Under the pieces are notes generated by a model. It did not search any database and was not told the DNA's origin. It saw nothing but the letters and a program-made list of their open reading frames with translations. Position numbers and translations under genes: made by a program. A stretch of DNA of 64,000 nucleotides from DRTC01 sp964521025 (GTDB lineage Bacteria > Cloacimonadota > Cloacimonadia > Cloacimonadales > TCS61), in NCBI GenBank assembly GCA_964521025.1, contig CAZFPK010000009.1, positions 1-64,000 of the forward strand. The letters are read 5' to 3'. Positions 55,158 to 63,215 of this stretch are shown here, piece after piece. How positions within the stretch are numbered: position 1 is the stretch's first letter; each line of letters begins with the position of its first letter.

Positions 55158-56981
55158 ATGAAAAAAAATTGGATTAGATTAACAATGGCGATTGCAGTTT
55201 TAGCTGTGATCATGGTAGCGGGTTGTAAAGATGAAGTGGCGGTTCCGGATGATCCTTTCGATATCTTGAACAATTATTTAATTGCGAACGGAATGGATAT
55301 CGATGCGTTATTAACGAATTGGATCATTGCTCCCGATGTTCTTAATAGTAAAAGAGATAGTTACTACATCATGGATATCAGAACATCCGATAAGGACAAT
55401 AACGGGATTACCGACTATTTTGACGGTCATGTTCCGGGAGCGGTTTTCTCATCATTGGGTACGATTGTAGAAGACGCGACTCTTGCCGATGATCCTATCG
55501 TTGTAGTATGTTATACCGGTCAATCTGCAGGTCACGCAGTTATGGCTCTTCGACTTTCCGGATATGCGGATGCAAAAGTTCTCAAATGGGGAATGAGCGG
55601 GTGGCACAGTGATTTTGATCTCTGGTCGGGAAATTGTGCTCAACTCGATCATGCAAATTGGATTGCTCCTCCGGGAGATATTGCTGCTGCTGAAACATTC
55701 GGTTATCCGGCTATCGACACCGACCTGACTGATGGTGCTGCTATCCTGGCTGAAAGAATCGATGCCATGTTGACTGGTGGATTTCAAGGAGTAACAGGCG
55801 TTACTGTTTTAGATACTCCAACCGATTATTTCATCAATAATTATTGGGATGCAACCGATGTTGAAACTTACGGAAATATCGACGGTGCTTATCGCATCAA
55901 ACCTCTGGAATTTTCTAATCTCAATCCTGACGGAACTATTGTTACTTATTGCTGGACCGGTCAGACTTCTTCGATGATTACTGCTTACCTGACAATTCTC
56001 GGTTATAATGCAAAAAGTCTGAAATACGGTTCTAACAGTATGATCTATGATGATCTTACAGCCCACAAATGGTCTGCTTCGATGGATTATGATTATGAAA
56101 CTTCTGATCCGACTTTGAATATATTAACTACTTATATGGATGAAAACGGTATGTCTTTCGATGAATTGATGAATGGATGGATTATCGGACCCGATGCTAT
56201 AGTGGATGTTCTGGATGATTACTATATTATGGATATCAGATCCGGTGATAGTCATGGAGCCACAGCTTTAGATCCTGCCGATGGTATTCCTGATTATGAA
56301 AACGGTCATGTTCCCGGTGCTGTAGCTTCATCGTTAGGAACAATAGTGGATGATGCCGCAGCTGCCGATAGTCCGATCGTAGTTGTTTGTTATACCGGTC
56401 AATCTGCCGGTCATGCTGTGATGGCTCTGCGACTTTCAGGTTATTCGGATGCAAAAGTCCTCAAATGGGGAATGAGTGGTTGGCACAGTGATTTTGATAA
56501 ATGGACTGGAAATTGTGCTCAGCTCGATCATGCAAACTGGATTGCCCCTCCGGGAGAAATAATCGAAAATCAAAACTTCAATCCACCTATTTTAGATTCC
56601 GATGAAACCGATGGTGCCGCTCTCCTGGCAGAAAGAGTCGGAGCTATGCTCACAGGTGGATTCCAGGGAGTTACCGGAGTCGATGTTTTGGATACACCGA
56701 CCGATTATTTCATCAATAATTATTGGAGTGAAGATGATGTCATAACCTATGGAAATATCGCGGGTGCATATCGCATCAAACCATTAGTTCTGGAAAACCT
56801 GAATGCAGGAGCAACAGTTGTCACTTATTGCTGGACAGGTCAAACCTCTTCCATGATAACATCGTATTTAACAGTTCTTGGTTATACTGCAAAAAGTCTG
56901 AAATTCGGATCTAACTGTATGATCTACGATGATCTAACAGCACACAAATGGAATGCCTCGATGGATTATCCATACGAATAG
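55158..56981 (+). CDS. Lipoprotein with four rhodanese domains
   Basis: A 607-residue lipoprotein (VMVAGCKDE, Cys23) made of two near-identical halves of about 290 residues, each with two rhodanese domains. Active loops are VVVCYTGQSAGHA and VTYCWTGQTSSM, each seen twice. Each half begins with YYIMDIR and HVPGAV; GMSGWHSDFD and CAQLDHANWIAPPG are also repeated, adding a Cys outside the active loops. Four sulfur-binding Cys in one chain suggest a sulfur store or relay. I start at ATG 55158 after AAGGAGG; an upstream start at 55020 would put 46 residues before the signal peptide. The CWTG-type loops differ from typical thiosulfate sulfurtransferases. Confidence 0.9.
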   Translation: MKKNWIRLTMAIAVLAVIMVAGCKDEVAVPDDPFDILNNYLIANGMDIDALLTNWIIAPDVLNSKRDSYYIMDIRTSDKDNNGITDYFDGHVPGAVFSSLGTIVEDATLADDPIVVVCYTGQSAGHAVMALRLSGYADAKVLKWGMSGWHSDFDLWSGNCAQLDHANWIAPPGDIAAAETFGYPAIDTDLTDGAAILAERIDAMLTGGFQGVTGVTVLDTPTDYFINNYWDATDVETYGNIDGAYRIKPLEFSNLNPDGTIVTYCWTGQTSSMITAYLTILGYNAKSLKYGSNSMIYDDLTAHKWSASMDYDYETSDPTLNILTTYMDENGMSFDELMNGWIIGPDAIVDVLDDYYIMDIRSGDSHGATALDPADGIPDYENGHVPGAVASSLGTIVDDAAAADSPIVVVCYTGQSAGHAVMALRLSGYSDAKVLKWGMSGWHSDFDKWTGNCAQLDHANWIAPPGEIIENQNFNPPILDSDETDGAALLAERVGAMLTGGFQGVTGVDVLDTPTDYFINNYWSEDDVITYGNIAGAYRIKPLVLENLNAGATVVTYCWTGQTSSMITSYLTVLGYTAKSLKFGSNCMIYDDLTAHKWNASMDYPYE

Positions 56982-56998
56982 GTAAATAATCTTGTGTT

Positions 56999-57021
56999 GG
57001 GAGCGGAATTATTCCGCTCCC
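56999..57021 (+). terminator. Hairpin between the rhodanese lipoprotein and the first porin
   Basis: GGGAGCGGAA/TTCCGCTCCC, a perfect ten-pair stem with loop TTA, followed by GGATTTTT. It starts 17 bases after the stop codon and ends 17 bases before the next start, so it may lower read-through into the porin or protect mRNA ends. Confidence 0.5.
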
Positions 57022-57038
57022 GGATTTTTGGAGAGAAA

Positions 57039-58103
57039 ATGAAAAAAGTAAATTTACTTTTTACAATAATTTTGTTGAGTTTACCAATGCTGATGCACGC
57101 CGCCGGTTGTATGGAAGCCACTTCTGACGAAGGTGTGAATGTGGTTGGTTATTTGCAATCTCAATTCGGGTATAAGTTCAACGAAGATGAAGATAAATAC
57201 AGTTTCTCTTTCAGCCGTGCTCGTTTGGGAATTCTGGGGAATATCCCTTACGATTTCAGTTACTACATTATGTGTGAGTTTACTCCGCATAAAGTTGGAA
57301 CTCCCTATTTTTTAGACGGTTTTATCACCTACTCTCGTCTTGCACCTTTTGCTGAAATTACAATGGGTCAATTCAAACCTCCGTTTAGTTTGGAATTGAA
57401 TACACCTTGTCAGAGTTTGCACACGATGGGTCGCTCGAAAGTTTTGAGTCAACTCATCAATCCGCAAAGAGACCTGGGAATTTTGATCGAGGGAAATTTC
57501 AAAGAATTTGTAAAATATGCGTTCTCTTTTACAAATGCTTCAGAGTTCAATAAAATTGATGACAACACAAATAAAGCAATTACGGGAAGAATTGTTCTTT
57601 CACCTCTTTCATTCTTAAATTTTGGTGGAAGTTATCAAACTTATATTGTTCCACCGAATGATAGTCTGATGGTGGAAGGAAAACGAATGCGTTATGCTGC
57701 CGAAGTTGAATTAGACCTGGATCCTTTATTAATTCAAGGTGAATATATTGTTGCTGAAGATATGGACTCTTACACTATCGGTTGTGGTTGAAAATTTACA
57801 CCCCCGGAGGTCGTCCGGGGTTCAGCTGATCGCAAAGGCTATTGGACTCAAGCAATGTATAGTTTGTATGATCTGACCGGCATCAATATTCAACCTGTAA
57901 TAAAATATGAATCGTATGACCCTGATTACGAACCGGATGATCCCGGTACGGATGTAAATAATGATGCCGAAAGTATGATCACGTTTGGAATTAATTATTT
58001 CTTTAACGATTGGACAAGATTACAATTGAATTACTTGTATAAAGCAGAAGAGACTGAAATCTTCAATGATGAGTTTTTAATGCAGTTACAAGTAAAATTT
58101 TAG
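57039..58103 (+). CDS. OprO/OprP-like porin read through TGA: candidate selenoprotein with Cys-Gly-Sec
   Basis: Start ATG 57039 after GGAG, giving a signal peptide and a 354-residue beta-barrel of the phosphate-selective porin type (SRARLGILGNIPYDFSYY, QFKPPFSLELNTPC, NPQRDLGILIEG, and the C-terminal NDWTRLQLNYLYKAEE ... QLQVKF ending in an aromatic). The frame has TGA at 57789-57791 (residue 251) in SYTIGCG-U-KFTPPEV, then continues for 103 codons with the barrel's closing strands, so the TGA must be read for a complete barrel. A strong SECIS-like hairpin lies ten bases later. C-G-U would form a redox or sulfur/selenium-binding site in a loop. A Cys just after the signal peptide (GCMEA) is shared with the next gene. 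Its paralogue has an in-frame TGA at the equivalent place. Confidence 0.82.
57802..57820 (+). promoter_or_regulatory. Strong SECIS-like hairpin of porin 1
   Basis: CCCCGGA pairs perfectly with TCCGGGG around loop GGTCG, ten bases after the TGA at 57789-57791. The GC-rich stem stands out against AT-rich surroundings, and the GGUC tip resembles the apical loop of the E. coli fdhF SECIS. Confidence 0.85.
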
Positions 58104-58112
58104 GAGATAAAA

Positions 58113-59213
58113 ATGAAGAAATTAATTTTTCTAATTATGATAGCATTATTGAGTTTGCCGGTTTTCATTTATGCCCAGGGTTGTATGGAAGCATCTTCGG
58201 ACGAAGGTGTGAATGTAGTGGGTTATCTGCAGGCTCAATATCAGTATGAATTCAAAGCGGAAGATGATACGACCCGCGTCTATTTCAATCGAGCCAGGAT
58301 GGGTTTGGTCGGGAACATTCCCTATGATTTCAGTTATTACATTATGTATGAATTCAGTCCTGCCAAATCCGGAGCTCCCTATCTTTTGGATGGATTCATT
58401 ACTTATTCCAGGTTTGCTCCTTATGCCAGGCTTTCTGTCGGAAGATTCAAATCTCCATTCAGTCTGGAATTGAACACTCCCTGCCAGGGACTTCACACTA
58501 TAAATCGCTCGCAGGTTGTAAACAATTTAGCAAATCCCGGCAGAGATGTTGGTTTGATGCTGACTGGAAAAATGGATAAAATTGCAGACTATTCATTGGC
58601 ATTCACAAATGGAACCGGAAAAGTATCGAGAACCGATGCCCGGGATAACTCCTACATTGGCCGTCTGGTTTTACATCCCTTCGGTCTTACCGGATCGGAT
58701 ACCAATTTCGGGGAGTTGAGTTTTGGAGGAAGTTATAACCTTGTTACGGCATTAGCGTTCGACAGCCTGGGAGTCGATACACTCACCACAGATCTGACAA
58801 GATATGCCATTGAAGGACAATACGAGTTTGCAAACTTCCTGATCCAGGGTGAATATATACGCGCCGAAGGTTTTCGTCCTGCCGTAATTTCTGCTGCAGC
58901 CGGAGATGATGGTGGTGGCGGAGATGACGGCTGACGCGCAGAAACAACATCAGTTGATGTCTGGAATATGAAGAAAGGCGGTTACTGGGTGCAGGCAATG
59001 TATATGACACCCTGGAATATACAACCGGTTGTTAAATATGAATCTTTTAAAGCAGATTGGTCAGGTGATGCAGTAGAGAATATCATTACCTTCGGATTCA
59101 ATTATTTCTTTAATGATTGGACAAGACTGCAGTTCAATTATCTCTATAAAGCCGAAGAACCTGAAGAAATTGCCAACGACGAAATCCTGATGCAGCTGCA
59201 GGTGAAGTTCTAA
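58113..59213 (+). CDS. OprO/OprP-like porin read through TGA: second candidate selenoprotein
   Basis: A 366-residue paralogue of porin 1 starting nine bases after it. It has the same signal peptide and mature start (QGCMEASSDEGVNVVGYLQ), SRARMG-like barrel strands (FNRARMGLVGNIPYDFSYY), RFKSPFSLELNTPC and the same C-terminal strands (NDWTRLQFNYLYKAEE). TGA at 58932-58934 (residue 274) lies in a loop GDDGGGGDDG-U-RAETTSVDV, and the frame then encodes the last 92 residues of the barrel. The loop is Gly/Asp-rich and lacks the Cys-Gly of porin 1. The TGA falls in the same loop before the same strand (YWVQAMY against YWTQAMY). Confidence 0.78.
58939..58963 (+). promoter_or_regulatory. Possible SECIS hairpin of porin 2
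   Basis: ACATC/GATGT (58947-58951 with 58956-58960) with loop AGTT, extended by CAG/CTG across an internal loop. Spacing from the TGA suits a SECIS, but the stem is weaker than in porin 1. Confidence 0.5.
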
Positions 59214-59626
59214 CCGGTCTCACTCGTTCCAACGCTCCTGCGTTGGAATTCAAGAACGGACGCTCCTGCGTCAAGGCATAAATTAATGAAATATCTGTAA
59301 TCAGAATGTTCCTAAACAGAAGCATTGGAACGAATTCTAATCGAAATTAAGTTTTCTTTGATTAGAAAAGATTCAGACGAATAACTGTAATTTGTAAATG
59401 ATTAACTCAACTCGCATCCTGAAAACCTTCGGGACAAGTCGAGTTAAATCTTGAAAATTGAGTCAGTAATAATGATATTAGATGCTGATAAAACTAAAAG
59501 ATTTTTTTCAAATCGAATAAACTTTATTTAGCATTTAATGATTTTTTGTTATAAAAAGTAGTCAATGATTAACTCAACTCGCACTTCGTAGCAAGTCGAG
59601 TTAATCGGTGTAGATAAGGAGTTATG
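59214..59626. repeat. 413-bp gap with four palindromic repeats
   Basis: TTCCAACGC/GCGTTGGAA hairpin (59227-59248), a degenerate GTTCC...GGAAC unit (about 59308-59331) and two TAACTCAACTCGC...AAGTCGAGTTA dyads (59403-59446 and 59569-59604). The last ends 12 bases before the rhodanese ribosome-binding site. An AT-rich stretch between about 59450 and 59565 could hold the promoter of the next gene, but no clear boxes are seen. Confidence 0.7.
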
Positions 59627-60475
59627 ATGAAAAAAATATTAGGAATTCTGCTGTTAATTGTGGTTTCTTCACAGCTCGTTTTTGCCGGAGTAATTTCCGC
59701 AAAAGAGCTGAAGGACCTTGCCAAAAGCGGAGATGTAATTATTGTTTCTGCCCGGCAAACAGCAGATTACAGCAAAAAGCACATCAAAGGTGCAGTGAAC
59801 ATTTACCATAAAGATCTGTATAAAGCGGAAGGTATCGACGCGATGCTGAAAAGTCCGGAAGAAATTGCTGCGATCTTCGGAGCGAAAGGAATTACGGAAA
59901 ACAGTAAGATCGTGATTTACGATAACGGGAAGAACAAGCTCGCAGGCAGACTTTACTGGATCTTTAATTATCTCGGTGCTTCGGATGTCAGCATTCTCGA
60001 AGGTCACCTTAAAAGCTGGGGAAAAGTACGCGGTAAAGTTACCAAAAATCCAACCGAGATCACGGCAGCTACTTTTACAGCAGCTTCAAACGCAGCTATT
60101 TATGCGGACATGGATTATGTGAAAGCCAATAAGGATAAATCGATTTTGGTAGATGTTCGCAGTGCCGACGAATTCGGCGGCATAGATGAGGATGAAAAAG
60201 TAATTCGTCCCGGTCATATTCCCGGAGCCGTCAATTTCGATTACAAAAATGTGATCACCGAAGAAGGAACGATCAAATCCAAAGAGGAGATCGCAGAACT
60301 TTTCAAAGCAGCTGGAATTACTGCAGACAAAGAAGTGATCCTTTATTGTGCTTCCAGTGTGCGTGCTGGGATCGTATATATGGCTCTTACTTCTATTTTG
60401 GAATTTCCAAATGTTCGAGTTTATGACGGAGCATATTACGAATGGAGTGCGGATGTGGAAAATCCGATTGAATAG
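59627..60475 (+). CDS. Exported double-rhodanese sulfurtransferase
   Basis: About 282 residues with a signal peptide (ILGILLLIVVSSQLVFAG) and two rhodanese domains in the thiosulfate/3-mercaptopyruvate sulfurtransferase layout. The first domain lacks the catalytic Cys (KIVIYDNGKNKLAGRLYW, Asp at that place), which is normal for this family. The second has VILYCASSVRAGIVYMAL with the active Cys; the loop CASSVRA differs from the CG(S/T)GVTA or CRKGVTA loops of typical TST/MST enzymes. HIPGAVNFDYKNV and DYSKKHIKGAVNI are also typical. Periplasmic. I prefer ATG 59627 (five bases after AAGGAG) to ATG 59624. Confidence 0.9.
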   Translation: MKKILGILLLIVVSSQLVFAGVISAKELKDLAKSGDVIIVSARQTADYSKKHIKGAVNIYHKDLYKAEGIDAMLKSPEEIAAIFGAKGITENSKIVIYDNGKNKLAGRLYWIFNYLGASDVSILEGHLKSWGKVRGKVTKNPTEITAATFTAASNAAIYADMDYVKANKDKSILVDVRSADEFGGIDEDEKVIRPGHIPGAVNFDYKNVITEEGTIKSKEEIAELFKAAGITADKEVILYCASSVRAGIVYMALTSILEFPNVRVYDGAYYEWSADVENPIE

Positions 60476-60483
60476 AAAATAAT

Positions 60484-60512
60484 TATTCAGGGAGCGAACA
60501 GCTCCCTGAATA
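60484..60512 (+). terminator. Hairpin after the double rhodanese gene
   Basis: TATTCAGGGAGC/GCTCCCTGAATA, a perfect 12-pair stem with loop GAACA, followed by TTTGCTGTTT. It starts nine bases after the stop and probably ends the envelope sulfur unit before the next Fe-S gene. Confidence 0.6.
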
Positions 60513-60532
60513 TTTGCTGTTTAGGAGGTTTT

Positions 60533-61669
60533 ATGCCGCAACAAAGAATATTAAGTTTCGATGATTTATTACATGAAGTAATAGATAAAAAACATTGTAA
60601 TAGATGTGGAGGTTGTGTGTCGTTTTGCAGTGCAAATAGAATTTCAGCACTAAGAATCGGCGAACAGGGCTATCCAGAATATATTGATAAAGAAAAATGT
60701 ATGGAAGATGGTCTATGTTACTTGATATGTCCTAAAACAATTGAATTAGAAGAAGAAGTTAAAAAGAAATTCCGCTGGAAATATCCCATCGGTAAATGGC
60801 AGGATGTTTTTTCTGCTAAATCTTCAGATTCGGGAATTAGATCTGCTGCTACAGACGGAGGTGTTGTCAGTTCACTATTACTATATATGTTGGAGAATAA
60901 TGTAATCGATGGTGCTATTGTATCCAAAAGAACAAAAAATCTTATAAGAATGCCGATGATTGCCCGCAATAAAGGGGAGCTTCTGGAATCTGCCGGTTCT
61001 TTCTTTTTGGAAGCTGCCCATTTGGATGAACTCGGGAATGTATATGCATCATGTTTTCCAATTGTAAAAGTACTTCATGAATCTGAAGGTAAAGATTTAA
61101 AAAGGTTAGCCCTGGTAGGAACACCTTGCCAGATCAAAGCCATGCGGAAAATGCAGGTTTTGAATATTATTCCTTCTCAGCTGGTTGTTGTTACGATCGG
61201 ACTATTTTGTATGCAGTGTTTTGTTTTGAATGATTTATTGAAACGGGATTTTGCTTTGAAGCATACTATAAACATCGAGGATATTAAAAAAGTAAATATT
61301 AAGGACAAATTGATCCTTCATATGAAAACCGGATTAAAAATCCAGATCCCGATGGAGGAAGTGGAACAAATTGCCCGACCAGCCTGCCTGGTCTGTAATG
61401 ACTTTGCTAATGATTTTGCAGATATATCGGCTGGCGGTTTGGGTTCGGAAGAAGGTTTCACCACGATTTTAGTAAGAACTTCCCTGGGGAAACAAGTTTA
61501 TTCGGAAGCACTCTATAAAGGTTATATTCATAATAGAAGAAAAAATAGGATCAGTTCTAAAACAGATGATAAAGAGATGATAAATATGATAAAAGATTTT
61601 GCTATTAGAAAGAGAATTCGCAATGAACGAGAGATAAGTTCCGGAATACAGGATAAAATTATTACTTGA
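60533..61669 (+). CDS. FrhB/FdhB-family iron-sulfur flavoprotein
   Basis: A 378-residue protein of the F420 hydrogenase/dehydrogenase beta-subunit family. It has an N-terminal double ferredoxin region (CNRCGGCVSFCSANRI; the second site has CMEDGLCYLICP, with reduced Cys content), then SAATDGGVVSSLLLYML, LVGTPCQIKAMRKMQ, FCMQCFVLNDLL and RPACLVCNDFANDFADISAGGLG, all family hallmarks. Members bind FAD and pass two electrons to F420, NAD(P) or an Hdr partner. Strong AGGAGG site. It opens the second HdrA-NuoE module. Confidence 0.88.
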   Translation: MPQQRILSFDDLLHEVIDKKHCNRCGGCVSFCSANRISALRIGEQGYPEYIDKEKCMEDGLCYLICPKTIELEEEVKKKFRWKYPIGKWQDVFSAKSSDSGIRSAATDGGVVSSLLLYMLENNVIDGAIVSKRTKNLIRMPMIARNKGELLESAGSFFLEAAHLDELGNVYASCFPIVKVLHESEGKDLKRLALVGTPCQIKAMRKMQVLNIIPSQLVVVTIGLFCMQCFVLNDLLKRDFALKHTINIEDIKKVNIKDKLILHMKTGLKIQIPMEEVEQIARPACLVCNDFANDFADISAGGLGSEEGFTTILVRTSLGKQVYSEALYKGYIHNRRKNRISSKTDDKEMINMIKDFAIRKRIRNEREISSGIQDKIIT

Positions 61670-61697
61670 AACATATTAATTGAAGGGCAAAAAATAG

Positions 61698-62582
61698 ATG
61701 GAAAATAAGAAAGTAGGATCTGTACTGGTTATTGGAGGTGGAATTGCCGGAATTCAATCTTCACTCGATTTAGCAAATTCAGGATATAAAGTTTATTTAC
61801 TCGAGCAATCATCTTCCATCGGTGGAACAATGGCACAATTAGATAAAACATTTCCCACCAACGATTGTGCGATGTGTGTAATGTCTCCGAAATTGGTCGA
61901 ATGCGGCAGACACCTGAACATCGATATTATCACTAATGCCGAACTGATAAAAGTAGCAGGAAATGCCGGGAATTTCAAAGTAGAAGTGAAAAAACATCCC
62001 AGGTATGTCGATGAAGATAAATGTACGGGTTGTGCTGCCTGTACTCAACATTGTCCGGTAACAGTTGCACTTTATCCTATCGAGAAAACACCTGTTATCC
62101 TGAAAACGGAAGACCGCAGAAAAGTAGATACAATTTTGGATAGGTTAAAAAATAAAAGAGGAAACCTGGTACCTATACTGCAGAATATTAATTCTGAATA
62201 TAATTATCTTCCTGAAAAAATCCTGAAATATGTCTCCTGTGAACTCGATATTTCATTAACAAAAATATATCAAATAGCAACATTTTATAATGCTTTTAGC
62301 CTGCAACCAAAAGGAAAATATACGATCAATGTATGTTTTGGAACTGCTTGTTATATAAAAGGAGCAAATAGAATTCTGGAAGCATTCGAGAGAGAACTCG
62401 GGATAAATATGGGAAATACAACAAAAGACTTGATGTTCGGACTCGATACGATTTCTTGTTTTGGTTGTTGCGGACAGGCTCCGGTAGTAACTGTTAATGA
62501 AGATATTTACGGGCATTTTCGTGTAACACAAGTGCCACGTTTGATAAAAAAATATAGAGAGAATGATAATGCCAAAAATTAA
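61698..62582 (+). CDS. HdrA front half fused to NuoE, copy 2
   Basis: A 294-residue fusion like 37383-38651 but without the HdrA N-terminal domain. It begins with FAD motif VIGGGIAGIQSSLDL, has NDCAMCVMSPKL and one ferredoxin cluster CTGCAACTQHCP, then switches at about residue 130 to NuoE: ILQNINSEYNYLPE, IYQIATFYNAFSL, VCFGTAC and CFGCCGQAP with the four [2Fe-2S] ligands. The HdrA part stops at the same place as in copy 1. It overlaps the next gene. Confidence 0.87.
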   Translation: MENKKVGSVLVIGGGIAGIQSSLDLANSGYKVYLLEQSSSIGGTMAQLDKTFPTNDCAMCVMSPKLVECGRHLNIDIITNAELIKVAGNAGNFKVEVKKHPRYVDEDKCTGCAACTQHCPVTVALYPIEKTPVILKTEDRRKVDTILDRLKNKRGNLVPILQNINSEYNYLPEKILKYVSCELDISLTKIYQIATFYNAFSLQPKGKYTINVCFGTACYIKGANRILEAFERELGINMGNTTKDLMFGLDTISCFGCCGQAPVVTVNEDIYGHFRVTQVPRLIKKYRENDNAKN

Positions 62583-62952
62583 GCCTGAAGATTTAGCAAA
62601 AATAGCTGAAAGAGTGAAAAGAACGATGATCCTGCGGGAAGGAACCGGTCGAGTAAAAATCCGGGTTCATATGGGAACTTGCGGAATTGCCGCGGGTGCG
62701 CGTTCTATTATGAATTTTTTAATGAAAGAAATCGAAAATCGAAAATTAACCGATATTAATCTGACCACTTCCAGTTGTGCCGGATTATGCAGTCGAGAAC
62801 CGATGATTACAGTTGAAATCAAAGATCAACCTCCGGTCAAATATGTGGATCTAACACCGGAAAAAACAAAGATAATATTTAATAAACATATCCTTTCAGG
62901 AGAAATAGTTAAAGAGTATGCACTTGCTTTTGGTAGTGAAAGAGTAGCATAG
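62569..62952 (+). CDS. HndB-like thioredoxin-fold [2Fe-2S] protein
   Basis: About 127 residues. HMGTCGIAAGARSIMNFLMKEI and TTSSCAGLCSREPMI match HndB of NADP-reducing hydrogenases, a thioredoxin-like ferredoxin. In copy 1 of the module the equivalent domain is fused to the N-terminus of NuoF (GTCGKAGGS ... SGCLGFC). Starts at ATG 62563 or 62569; the latter has better spacing to GAGAG. It overlaps the HdrA-NuoE gene by 14-20 bases, so the two are cotranslated. Confidence 0.87.
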   Translation: MPKIKPEDLAKIAERVKRTMILREGTGRVKIRVHMGTCGIAAGARSIMNFLMKEIENRKLTDINLTTSSCAGLCSREPMITVEIKDQPPVKYVDLTPEKTKIIFNKHILSGEIVKEYALAFGSERVA

Positions 62953-63215
62953 AAGTATCATCCAATAAAGCATCAAAATTCTTAAAAATTTAGGATATTT
63001 GATGATTTAAAAGTTAAAAATTAATGAAATCTGTTATCCTGTTCATTCTTCGTAGCAAACTACAAAGGATGAAATCGAAGTCGAAAGATTCATGTTACCA
63101 ATAAGATATGGAGTTCTTCGACTACGCTCATAATGAGGATATCAGACTTTTTACGAGATTCAATATTTTATTATTTTGAAATTTAGATGTGTGAATTTTA
63201 GGAGTTTTTATTAAG
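62953..63215. other. Intergenic stretch before the second nuoF, no gene
   Basis: AT-rich 263 bases with a loose TTCTTCGTAGCAAAC / GTTCTTCGACTACG-like repeat around 63045-63130. It breaks an otherwise tight row of genes and might hold a promoter, but I cannot point to clear boxes. Confidence 0.4.

Noticed and set aside
12773..58934. Reassignment of TGA to Trp or Gly throughout the genome to explain the in-frame TGAs
   Set aside because: Many genes here end properly at TGA (for example 1646, 2392, 21614, 23790, 37386, 46265, 50306) and Trp is encoded by TGG throughout; hairpins follow the internal TGAs.
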